From: Solibacillus sp. FSL R7-0668
Lineage (GTDB): Bacteria > Bacillota > Bacilli > Bacillales_A > Planococcaceae
DNA length: 64,000 nucleotides
NCBI RefSeq assembly: GCF_038006205.1
Contig: NZ_JBBOUU010000001.1
Coordinates: 498,001 to 562,000, forward strand
Reading direction: 5' to 3'
A program made the position numbers and the translations under genes. The notes below the pieces were generated by a model. The model was not told where the DNA came from. It saw only the letters and a program-made list of their open reading frames with translations, and did no database searches. Below are positions 26,791-34,746 of this stretch, in pieces. Numbering within the stretch: position 1 is the stretch's first letter; each line of letters opens with the position of its first letter.

Positions 26791-26879
26791 ATAGATGTAC
26801 GTGTCGAAAAATATTTTTTGGACACTCGAAAACGGTGCAAACCATTGATATATCAACATTTATAGAGGGAGGGGATAGC

Positions 26880-27635
26880 ATGCTGGAAGTAAAAAATGTG
26901 CATAAAACTTTTGGTGGAAATGAAGTGTTAAAAGGGGTCGATTTAACGATAGCTAAAGGCGATGTAGTTGTCATTTTAGGGCCGAGTGGTTCAGGGAAAA
27001 CGACCTTGCTACGCTGCATAAATTTTTTAGAGCATGCAGATGTGGGGACTGCCCATTTTGATGAAATTGCGGTGGATCTACATAAAGCCTCGAAAAAGGA
27101 TATTTTGGCTATTCGTAAAAAAACGGCTTTCGTCTTTCAAAATTATAATTTGTTTAATAATAAAACTGCGCTTGAAAATGTGGCAGAAGGTTTAATTATT
27201 GGGCGCGGCATGAAAAAGGATCAGGCCTATGACATTTCGAAAACAGCGCTCGATAAAGTCGGATTATCGGCGAAATATGATGCTTACCCAAGTCAGCTAT
27301 CAGGAGGCCAACAGCAGCGTGTCGGTATTGCACGCGCGGTCGCCTTAAATCCAGATATTATTTTATTTGACGAACCCACTTCTGCACTCGATCCAGAATT
27401 GGTTGGCGAAGTGCTAACGGTGATGAAGGATATCGCAAAAGAAGGGACAACAATGCTCGTAGTGACACATGAAATGTCATTTGCTAAGGAGGTGGCCAAC
27501 CGGATAATTTTCATGGATGGTGGTCATGTTATCGAAGAGGGCTCACCACATGAAATATTCGTGCAGCCAAAAGAAGACCGCACAAAGCAATTTCTACGCC
27601 GCGTCCTACCAGAAGAATACACGTATCATATTTAA
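26880..27635 (+). CDS. Amino-acid-type ABC transporter ATP-binding protein
   Basis: A 251-residue ATPase. Walker A is GPSGSGKTT at about 32-40, the Q-loop is VFQNYNLF, the signature is [14 protein letters not shown] and Walker B is [12 protein letters not shown]; the switch His is in VVTHEMSFA. The start is ATG 26880 after GAGGGAGGGG; a longer frame from 26835 is rejected. It is the natural partner of the binding protein and permeases upstream, but is now split from them by the IS, so expression depends on read-through or a new promoter near the IS right end. Confidence 0.92.
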   Translation: MLEVKNVHKTFGGNEVLKGVDLTIAKGDVVVILGPSGSGKTTLLRCINFLEHADVGTAHFDEIAVDLHKASKKDILAIRKKTAFVFQNYNLFNNKTALENVAEGLIIGRGMKKDQAYDISKTALDKVGLSAKYDAYPSQLSGGQQQRVGIARAVALNPDIILFDEPTSALDPELVGEVLTVMKDIAKEGTTMLVVTHEMSFAKEVANRIIFMDGGHVIEEGSPHEIFVQPKEDRTKQFLRRVLPEEYTYHI

Positions 27636-27728
27636 TGAATTAAGAGGAATTATCTGAAAATAAGTATAAGTTTGCGTACAAAACGAAATTTATCCGCTAT
27701 AATAAAAGATAAATTTCATATCGATTGT

Positions 27729-27905
27729 AAAGGTTCTTATTCAACAATAAGAAGTAATAGGGAAATCGGTTAAATGCCGATGCGGTCCCGCCACTGTAAA
27801 TGCGAGTTTAAAGCATGATGCCACTGTATCATACGGGAAGGCGCTATTAAACGTTTGAACGCATAAGCCAGGAGACCTGCCTTTATAATGCCCAAAGATA
27901 CGCCT
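27729..27905 (+). promoter_or_regulatory. Cobalamin (AdoCbl) riboswitch
   Basis: Conserved elements appear in order: AGGTTCTTATT near 27731, AATAGGGAA, GATGCGGTCCCGCCACTGTAA at 27779-27799 and the B12 box GCCAGGAGACCTGCC at 27867-27881. A TATAAT -10 box lies at 27698. It precedes the B12 uptake operon and would lower its expression when cobalamin is plentiful. Confidence 0.95.
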
Positions 27906-27961
27906 ACGAGGATAGGATGTGGCAGATAAGTTCCGGTTAGTTGAATTTTATTTGCATACGT

Positions 27962-28000
27962 AAAGCTTCCTTCTCATATGAGGTGGGGCTTTTTCTTTTT
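27962..28000 (+). terminator. Riboswitch-controlled terminator
   Basis: Stem AAAGCTTCCTTCTCAT / ATGAGGTGGGGCTTT with T-rich tail, located between the aptamer and btuF, the expected expression platform for transcriptional control. Confidence 0.8.
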
Positions 28001-28080
28001 GCTAAATAACAGGTGATCAGGGCTTATGAAACAATGAGCACAGTAGATGTGTTTTCTAAATCCAAGGAGGCAGTTTTACA

Positions 28081-29028
28081 ATGAAAAAATGGCAAGCACT
28101 TTCTTCAGTAGCCGTATTAACAGTAGCATTAGCAGCATGCGGCGAGGAAGAAGCAGACAAAGTAAAAGAAAATGAAACTACCGAGGCAACAGAGCAAGCC
28201 CAATTTCCAATTACACAAATGGATGCATTAGGCAAAGATATTACAATCAAAAAAGCTCCGGAGCGTATTATTTCACTCGTTCCATCAAATACAGAAATCT
28301 TATTTGGCTTAGGCTTAAACGATCAAATTATTGGTGTTTCTGACAATGACACATACCCAGAGGAAGCGTTAACGAAGGAAAAGGTTGGCGGCATGGAATT
28401 TAATTTAGAGCAACTCATTGCCTTAGAACCCGATTTAGTATTGGCGCATGAATCAGGTATGTATAGCTTTAATGAAGAAGCGATTGCACAGCTAGAAGCA
28501 GTTGGGATTCCGGTATTTGTTGTGAAAGATGCTAAAACATTTGAAGAAACATATACGACGATTGAGCAAATTGGGCGTTTGACAAATAAGGTACAAGAAG
28601 CGAACGATATTATCGCTTCAATGAAAGAAGACATTGAAGAAATCGAAGTGAAGGTGGCAGACTTAGAAGAAAAGTCGGTATTTATCGTTGTTGGTACAGA
28701 CCCTGACCTTTATGCAGCAGGGCAGGATACCTTTATTAATGAAATGTTAGAAGTACTAAATGTGGAAAATGCTGTACCCGAACTAGGCTGGCCAATGTAT
28801 AGCGCTGAGCAATTCGTCAGCAGTAACCCAGATGTTATTTTAGCGACGTATGAAAATGATATTGAGGAACTTACAACAAATGATGCCTATGCAGAGATGA
28901 CTGCGGTGAAAAACAGCAACGTAAAATTAGTGGATGCGGATACGACAAGTCGTCAAGGTCCACGTCTAGTGGAGGGCATTGAATCGATCGCGGAGGCTAT
29001 TTATCCAGAGGTATTTAATGAACAGTAA
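28081..29028 (+). CDS. btuF: Cobalamin-binding lipoprotein BtuF
   Basis: A 315-residue cell-surface binding protein for cobalamin or cobinamide import. The lipobox is ALAAC with Cys20. The class III (TroA/BtuF) fold begins at RIISLVPSNTEILFGLGL, the typical BtuF start, and has the long connecting helix near residues 165-195. The preceding riboswitch makes the ligand assignment firm. GGAGG is nine bases upstream. The gene overlaps btuC by 11 bases. Confidence 0.9.
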   Translation: MKKWQALSSVAVLTVALAACGEEEADKVKENETTEATEQAQFPITQMDALGKDITIKKAPERIISLVPSNTEILFGLGLNDQIIGVSDNDTYPEEALTKEKVGGMEFNLEQLIALEPDLVLAHESGMYSFNEEAIAQLEAVGIPVFVVKDAKTFEETYTTIEQIGRLTNKVQEANDIIASMKEDIEEIEVKVADLEEKSVFIVVGTDPDLYAAGQDTFINEMLEVLNVENAVPELGWPMYSAEQFVSSNPDVILATYENDIEELTTNDAYAEMTAVKNSNVKLVDADTTSRQGPRLVEGIESIAEAIYPEVFNEQ

Positions 29029-30016
29029 ATATTCAATCGCCTATATTTTATCGATTGGATTACTTTTAGCGAGTATGTGGATTGGGATTTCATTTGGTTC
29101 GGTCGACATTCCGCTCTCTACTCTGTGGGATAAAACGACAGACCCCGTTGCCTACAGCATTCTTTGGAAAATACGAATGCCACGTGTTATTTTAGCGGCA
29201 TTAATTGGTGCGTCTCTTGCAATTGCGGGAGCTGCCTTCCAAGGTTTGCTGAAAAATCCATTAGCAGACCCGTATACACTAGGCGTTTCCTCGGGAGCTT
29301 CTGTTGGGGCTGTAATGACGATTTTTTTAGGTATTTCGATTCCATTCCTTGGCTCGTTTACGCTCCCAATCTTTAGTATGCTAGGCGCGGCGATAACAAT
29401 TGTCATCGTGCTTCTGTTTGCTCGTTTAGTAGACCGTACGATGAAAATGGAAACATTGATTTTAACTGGAATTATTTTTAGTTCATTTTTAGGTGCCTGT
29501 ATTTCATTGATGGTAGCATTGACGGGCGAGCAGCTGCGTGAAATTATCGGCTGGTTACTTGGTAGTGTGTCGATGCGTGGCTGGCCCTATGTGAGAATGG
29601 TTATACCGTTTATGATCATTGGCGCATTAATTATTTGGCTGAATCGTCGCGAGCTAAATGCAATGGTTTACGGTGAGGAGCGCGCGCAATATTTAGGAGT
29701 CAATGTAAAGCGTAGTAAATATATGATTTTAGCAGGAGGCTCGATTTTGACGGGTGCTGCGGTTGCGGCGTCAGGAACGATTGGCTTTGTTGGGTTAGTT
29801 GTGCCGCATATGATTCGTATTTTAATTGGTGCAGATCATCGACATTTGCTCAGCCTTTCGTTTTTAAATGGCGCGAGTTTGCTCGTAATTTGTGATTTAG
29901 TGTCGCGTACGATTATCGCGCCAATCGAATTGCCGATAGGTGTCATTACGTCCTTTATAGGTGCACCAGTATTTGCGTATATTTTCTTTAAGCAACGTAG
30001 AAAGGGTGTTGCATAA
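29018..30016 (+). CDS. btuC: Cobalamin ABC transporter permease BtuC
   Basis: A 332-residue FecCD-family membrane subunit with about ten helices. Family motifs are LLKNPLADPYTLGVSSGAS and GFVGLVVPHMIRIL with the cytosolic L-loop that contacts the ATPase. I choose ATG 29018 after CAGAGGT, inside the 3' end of btuF. An in-frame start at 28979 would only add 13 residues read within btuF. Its last base is shared with the next start codon. Confidence 0.92.
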   Translation: MNSKYSIAYILSIGLLLASMWIGISFGSVDIPLSTLWDKTTDPVAYSILWKIRMPRVILAALIGASLAIAGAAFQGLLKNPLADPYTLGVSSGASVGAVMTIFLGISIPFLGSFTLPIFSMLGAAITIVIVLLFARLVDRTMKMETLILTGIIFSSFLGACISLMVALTGEQLREIIGWLLGSVSMRGWPYVRMVIPFMIIGALIIWLNRRELNAMVYGEERAQYLGVNVKRSKYMILAGGSILTGAAVAASGTIGFVGLVVPHMIRILIGADHRHLLSLSFLNGASLLVICDLVSRTIIAPIELPIGVITSFIGAPVFAYIFFKQRRKGVA

Positions 30017-31485
30017 TGTTACAGGTAAATGACTTAAGCGGTGGCTATAGCGGCAAGAGTGTTGTGAAAAATGTGACGTTTCACGTGAAAAAAGGTCGAA
30101 TTTTGGGGATACTAGGTCCGAATGGTAGCGGAAAATCGACATTATTAAAAATGATTAGCGGCATTATTAATCCCACTACGGGTGAAGTATTAATCGAAAA
30201 TCAGCCGATTAAAAGCTATGATGTGAAGCAACTAGCCAAAAAAATGGCGGTGCTCCCACAATTAAATGCGAGTACATTTTCAAATCGTGTTTATGATGCG
30301 GTTTCACTAGGTCGTTACCCCCATCAAACAGGCTTTTTTTCGACTTGGTCAGATGTGGATGAACAGATGGTACAGCATGCTATGGAAAGCACCGGTGTTA
30401 CGCGCTACAAGGAGCATTATTTAGAGTTTTTATCTGGCGGCGAGCAGCAACGTGTATTTATCGCACAGGCACTGGCTCAAAACTCGGAGCTCCTTCTGCT
30501 GGATGAACCAACGAATCATCTAGATATCGCGCATCAAAAGCAAATTTTAGATATGATTCGTCTGCAAGTAGAACAGCATGGACTAACGGTTGTGTCGATT
30601 TTCCACGATATCAACTTAGCCTCGTTATATTGTGATGAATTACTACTGTTAGAAGATGGCGAAGTGCGCGCATATGGCTTGCCACATGAGGTCATTTTAC
30701 AGCAGCAAATTGCCGATGTATATAAGGCGCGAGTTGCAACGTATCCACATCCAGAAGTACCAAAGCCACAAATTACAATGCTGCCTACGAATGAATTACA
30801 GCGTGAGGAAGCGCGAATTCAAGTAGCGAATTTTACAATTACGAACGCATATATTCAATTAAAAGCAAATGCACCATTAAAGGTCATTTCATCAGCAGTG
30901 CATAATGCAGGAATAGGCTGGTATGATACATTTTTAAATCGTTCGATTGCGCCAGACTATGATATATACAGTGTAGAAGAAGAGACGGTTAACTTTTTAG
31001 TAGCTAATCATTTTGCGCCGACGAGTACGGTTGTGATGCTGACCGCTGTAGCCACAAAATGTGTGGAAATTCAGTCGTTTACACAGCATGATTTAGAAGT
31101 AATCATTATGGTAACAGCGGGTGTTGGCAATAGTGTCGATGTGACGAAGACTTATTTACGCGATGAAGAGCCGCATGCTGGAACGATTAATACATGGGTA
31201 GTCATTAATGGTAAGCTAACAGATGAAGCCTTTATTCAAGCGATGATTACCGCAACGGAAGCAAAAACAAAGGCACTCGCGGATCAGCAAATTAAAGATG
31301 CCGTGACAGGTACGATTGCAACGAGTACCGCGACAGATAGCATACTGATTGCAGCAACACAGCAAGGGCAAGAGCTACCCTATGCAGGACCTATTACAGA
31401 AATCGGTAAATTAATCGGGCGCGGTGTTTTCGAAACGACGATAGCGGCAATAAAAAAGTATCAGCAATTCATTGAACATGAGTGA
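30016..31485 (+). CDS. btuD-cbiZ: BtuD ATPase fused to adenosylcobinamide amidohydrolase CbiZ
   Basis: A 489-residue fusion. Residues 1 to about 255 are a FecE/BtuD ATPase: Walker A GPNGSGKST (34-42), signature LSGGEQQRV, Walker B LLLLDEPTNHLDI. Residues about 270-485 are a CbiZ domain, recognised by SAVHNAGIG, VGNSVDVT, AGTINTWVVINGKL and the C-terminal TGTIATSTATDSILIA. CbiZ opens adenosylcobinamide to adenosylcobyric acid, allowing salvage of foreign cobinamides or pseudocobalamin. Fusion of import and remodelling suggests the salvage enzyme acts at the membrane. Such fusions are known in some Bacillales. ATG overlaps the btuC stop. Confidence 0.92.
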   Translation: MLQVNDLSGGYSGKSVVKNVTFHVKKGRILGILGPNGSGKSTLLKMISGIINPTTGEVLIENQPIKSYDVKQLAKKMAVLPQLNASTFSNRVYDAVSLGRYPHQTGFFSTWSDVDEQMVQHAMESTGVTRYKEHYLEFLSGGEQQRVFIAQALAQNSELLLLDEPTNHLDIAHQKQILDMIRLQVEQHGLTVVSIFHDINLASLYCDELLLLEDGEVRAYGLPHEVILQQQIADVYKARVATYPHPEVPKPQITMLPTNELQREEARIQVANFTITNAYIQLKANAPLKVISSAVHNAGIGWYDTFLNRSIAPDYDIYSVEEETVNFLVANHFAPTSTVVMLTAVATKCVEIQSFTQHDLEVIIMVTAGVGNSVDVTKTYLRDEEPHAGTINTWVVINGKLTDEAFIQAMITATEAKTKALADQQIKDAVTGTIATSTATDSILIAATQQGQELPYAGPITEIGKLIGRGVFETTIAAIKKYQQFIEHE

Positions 31486-31503
31486 AAGGGAAGGGTGAGT
31501 GCG

Positions 31504-32064
31504 ATGAAATTATACACAAAGCAAGGGGACACGGGGAAAACAAGCATAATCGGGGGTCGTGTTGACAAAGATCATTTACGCGTCGAGGCATATGGGACAA
31601 TTGATGAACTGAATTCCTTTATCGGAAAAGCCGTTTCAGAGCTAAATCAGGAGAAATTTGAAGACCTTATCAAAGATTTAACAGCCATTCAGCATGAGTT
31701 ATTCGATGGTGGCGGCGATTTAGCGAATGTCATGAAAGAGCGTCATTATAAGCTGAAAGAGGAGCCAATTACGATTTTAGAAGAGCGAATTGATGTGCTT
31801 TCAGAAGAGGCACCAGCGCTACAGCGTTTTATTTTGCCAGGTGGTGCACCCGCAGCAGCAACGCTTCATATTGCACGTACGGTAGCGCGTCGAGCCGAAC
31901 GTCAAACGGTGTCCTTAATGAAGGAAATTGAAGACGTCTCACCGGTTGTCCAAAAATATTTAAACCGTTTATCGGATTATTTATTCGCGGCGGCACGTGT
32001 TGTCAACCATCGCTTAGATATTCCGGATGTCGAGTATATTCGTAGCGCCAACGTATTTAAATAA
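31504..32064 (+). CDS. pduO: Cob(I)alamin adenosyltransferase, PduO type
   Basis: A 186-residue trimeric-type enzyme that transfers the 5'-deoxyadenosyl group of ATP to cob(I)alamin. Motifs: YTKQGDTGKTSIIGGR at the N-terminus (ATP binding), VEAYGTIDELNSFIG, and FILPGG followed by ARTVARRAERQTV (ATP and cobalamin contact). GTG 31495 is in frame, but ATG 31504 matches the family start (MKLYTK) and the AAGGGTGA spacing. It is last in the B12 operon and supplies AdoCbl needed by IcmF at 39853. Confidence 0.93.
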   Translation: MKLYTKQGDTGKTSIIGGRVDKDHLRVEAYGTIDELNSFIGKAVSELNQEKFEDLIKDLTAIQHELFDGGGDLANVMKERHYKLKEEPITILEERIDVLSEEAPALQRFILPGGAPAAATLHIARTVARRAERQTVSLMKEIEDVSPVVQKYLNRLSDYLFAAARVVNHRLDIPDVEYIRSANVFK

Positions 32065-32067
32065 TGT

Positions 32068-32114
32068 AAAAATGCTAGCTTAAACAATGAAAATTGTCGA
32101 GCTAGCATTTTTTG
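32068..32114 (+). terminator. Intrinsic terminator ending the B12 operon
   Basis: 12 bp stem AAATGCTAGCT / AGCTAGCATTT, T-run of six. Confidence 0.9.
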
Positions 32115-32152
32115 TGTATTCATTTAATTTTCAGAATTAATGACGAATTTTG

Positions 32153-32181
32153 TTGACTGAATGCTCATTCATAATTACAAT
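32153..32181 (+). promoter_or_regulatory. Promoter with FadR-type operator before fadF
   Basis: TTGACT at 32153 and TACAAT at 32176 with a 17-base spacer. The imperfect palindrome TGACTGAATGCTCATTCA (32154-32171) overlaps the -35 and spacer and closely matches the B. subtilis FadR operator consensus (TGAATGA...TCATTCA). Long-chain acyl-CoA is expected to relieve repression. Confidence 0.75.
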
Positions 32182-32269
32182 GGATTTATAGATTAATATG
32201 GAAATAGAGATTGTTATTAGTGAAAAATAACAAAGGGGTTTAGCTTTCAGTTTTCTAGGGGGGAAAAGG

Positions 32270-34513
32270 ATGAATACATTTTTAATTATTAACTGGATTG
32301 CATTTATTGCTGTGTTGGCATATGCGCTTGGCTTATTCGCATATCTCTTAAAAACACGCTACGCCTATGTACAATTAGGTCGTAAAGAAGAATTCAATAT
32401 TAAAATGTCACAGCGTATTAATGATATTGTCGAAAAGGTATTTGGCCAATCGAAATTATTGAAAGACAAAAAGATGGGTCTTGTACACGTACTGTTTTTC
32501 TATGGATTCTTGATGGTACAGCTCGGTGCGATTGATTTGATTTGGAAGGGGTTAGCACCAGGCTCTCACATTCCTTTGGGTGGCTTATATCCAATGTTTA
32601 CATTTACACAGGAGCTTGTTGTTTTAACCATTTTAATTGCGGTAGCGGTGGCATTTTACCGTCGTTATTTAGAAAAGCTGGTCCGTTTAAAACAAGGCTT
32701 TAAAAATGGTTTAGTGTATTTATTCTTATCTGTTTTAATGTTTGCGACATTGTTTGGCAATGGCTTTTATTTAATTTGGCAAGATCACGGCTTAGCAGGT
32801 TCTGAGCCAGTTGCGTCTGCGATTGCGTGGGCATTCCAGTGGATGAGCCCAACAATTGCGGCAGCAGGGTTCTTCATCATGTGGTGGGCGCACTTACTGG
32901 CATTATTAGCATTCCTTGTGTACATTCCACAAGGCAAGCACTTCCACTTAATTACGTCGATTTTAAACGTTTACTTCAACCGTCAAGAGCGTATCGGTAC
33001 ATTACGTCCAATTGACTTTGCGGCATTAGAAGAAGCTGAAGATGAAGAAAGTATGCCACCACTGGGCGTAGGGAAAATTCAGGACTTCACACAAAAGCAA
33101 ATGTTGGATTTATATTCTTGCGTAGAGTGTGGGCGCTGTACGAATATGTGTCCAGCGACAGGGACAGGAAAAATGCTGTCACCAATGGACTTAATCGTTA
33201 AACTACGTGATCATTTAACATTCACAGGTGCGGTGGAAACAAAGCAAAAGCCTTGGGTACCATTCCAATTCTTTAGCAACACACAAGGCAATCAGCTAGC
33301 AATGGCTGCAGGTGCTGAAGGTGCGGTGATCGAAAATATTTACAGTCCATCATTAATTGGGGATGTCATTACAGAAGAAGAAATTTGGGCTTGTACAACA
33401 TGTCGTAACTGTGAAGACCAATGCCCAGTTATGAATGAGCATGTCGATAAAATTATTGATTTACGTCGTTATTTAACGATGACAGAAGGAAAGGTTAACC
33501 CGGATGCACAGCGCGCGATGACAAATATCGAGCGTCAAGGCAATCCATGGGGCTTAAACCGTAAAGAAAAAGAAAACTGGCGCGAGCTAGATGAAAAAGT
33601 GCATATTCCAACAGTAAAAGAGCTGAAAAAATCAGGCGAAGAAATGGAGTATTTATTCTGGGTAGGCTCGATGGGCTCATTCGACAATCGTTCACAAAAA
33701 ATTGCATTAGCCTTTGCGCGTTTAATGAATCAAGCTGGCGTGAAATTTGCGATTTTAGGCAACAAGGAGAAGAACTCGGGGGATACACCACGTCGCTTAG
33801 GTAATGAATTCCTATTCCAAGAAATTGCTGGGGAAAATATTGCAGAGTTCGAGAAAAATAATGTCAAAAAAATCGTAACAATCGATCCACATGCCTATAA
33901 TATTTTCAAAAATGAATACCAGGATTTCGGCTGGAAGGGCGAGGTGCTGCATCATACTGAATTATTATATGATTTAGTGCAGCAAGGACGATTGACAATG
34001 GATCACCGTGTGGATGAAACAATCGTATTCCATGATTCTTGCTACTTAGGCCGTTACAATGATGTATACGACCCGCCACGCGAACTTTTAAAAGGCATCC
34101 CAGGTGTAAAGCTTGTAGAAATGGCACGTAACCGTGAAGAAGGCATGTGCTGTGGCGCTGGTGGTGGCTTAATGTGGATGGAAGAGCATGTAGGGAATCG
34201 TATTAATGTCGCACGTACAGAACAAGCGATTGCGACACAGGCTTCGGTAATTTCTTCAGGCTGTCCATACTGCTTAACGATGCTTTCAGATGGTACGAAG
34301 GCGAAGGAAGTAGAGGATACAGTAGGCACATACGATATCGCAGAGTTATTAGAGCGCGCGGTATTCGGTACACCTCAAGCAGTACCAGTAGAAGAAGTGG
34401 AAGTTGCATCGGATGTAGAAGAAGAAGCCGTGACAGCTGTTCAACTAGAAGTAGCTTCTGAAGTAGTAGCGACTGTAGAAGATACTCAAAAAGCTGAGGA
34501 AACAGAAAAATAA
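32270..34513 (+). CDS. fadF: FadF-like iron-sulfur electron transfer protein
   Basis: A 747-residue membrane Fe-S protein thought to pass electrons from acyl-CoA dehydrogenase/ETF to quinone. The N-terminal part (about 1-235) has six membrane helices like the nitrate reductase gamma subunit. Two 4Fe-4S clusters follow (CVECGRCTNMCP and CTTCRNCEDQCP, about 284-385). The C-terminal half has two CCG domains (HDSCYLGRYN, CCGAGGGLMW, SSGCPYCLTM), as in heterodisulfide reductase. A Glu/Val-rich tail of about 45 residues is unusual. The FadR-type promoter and following beta-oxidation genes match the YwjF (FadF) context. Confidence 0.88.
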   Translation: MNTFLIINWIAFIAVLAYALGLFAYLLKTRYAYVQLGRKEEFNIKMSQRINDIVEKVFGQSKLLKDKKMGLVHVLFFYGFLMVQLGAIDLIWKGLAPGSHIPLGGLYPMFTFTQELVVLTILIAVAVAFYRRYLEKLVRLKQGFKNGLVYLFLSVLMFATLFGNGFYLIWQDHGLAGSEPVASAIAWAFQWMSPTIAAAGFFIMWWAHLLALLAFLVYIPQGKHFHLITSILNVYFNRQERIGTLRPIDFAALEEAEDEESMPPLGVGKIQDFTQKQMLDLYSCVECGRCTNMCPATGTGKMLSPMDLIVKLRDHLTFTGAVETKQKPWVPFQFFSNTQGNQLAMAAGAEGAVIENIYSPSLIGDVITEEEIWACTTCRNCEDQCPVMNEHVDKIIDLRRYLTMTEGKVNPDAQRAMTNIERQGNPWGLNRKEKENWRELDEKVHIPTVKELKKSGEEMEYLFWVGSMGSFDNRSQKIALAFARLMNQAGVKFAILGNKEKNSGDTPRRLGNEFLFQEIAGENIAEFEKNNVKKIVTIDPHAYNIFKNEYQDFGWKGEVLHHTELLYDLVQQGRLTMDHRVDETIVFHDSCYLGRYNDVYDPPRELLKGIPGVKLVEMARNREEGMCCGAGGGLMWMEEHVGNRINVARTEQAIATQASVISSGCPYCLTMLSDGTKAKEVEDTVGTYDIAELLERAVFGTPQAVPVEEVEVASDVEEEAVTAVQLEVASEVVATVEDTQKAEETEK

Positions 34514-34622
34514 TCATCGAACGAGGAAAACAAGGTTTAATGAGCATAAACTATTAATTTCTGTATATTCGAATAATTTTGTTGCGAAATAATGAAGGAT
34601 TTAATACAATAAAATTAGTTAA

Positions 34623-34654
34623 AAAATGAGAGTCTTTGTTACTCTCATTTTTTT
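34623..34654 (+). terminator. Intrinsic terminator after fadF
   Basis: Perfect 11 bp stem AAAATGAGAGT / ACTCTCATTTT, T-run. Confidence 0.9.
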
Positions 34655-34664
34655 AGAAATCAAA

Positions 34665-34693
34665 TTGAGCGAGCGTTCAGTCGAATGTAAATC
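34665..34693 (+). promoter_or_regulatory. Promoter with second FadR-type operator before the thiolase gene
   Basis: TTGAGC at 34665 and TAAATC at 34688 with a 17-base spacer. TGAGCGAGCGTTCAGTCG (34666-34683) keeps the GA and TC half-site pattern of the FadR operator, though less closely than the site before fadF. Confidence 0.55.
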
Positions 34694-34746
34694 AAAGGGA
34701 ATTTCTGGAACGATAGTTCGATTATTCAAACAAAGGGGTGTATGGA

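Larger units (their letters stand above)
25129..26827 (+). mobile_element. IS110/IS1111-family insertion sequence
   Basis: About 1.7 kb with one transposase gene, a short 5' flank and a long (about 350 base) 3' non-coding part. Subterminal inverted repeats are visible: GACTCGCACATCTA at 25165-25178 against TAGATGTACGTGTC at 26792-26805 (12 of 14 pair), and outside them GAGTGTC at 25146 against GACACTC at 26821. A hairpin CCTCTC / GAGAGG (25129-25186) covers the left end. There is no obvious target duplication, which is normal for this family. The exact ends are uncertain by tens of bases. It sits between a permease gene and the ATPase gene. Confidence 0.75.
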
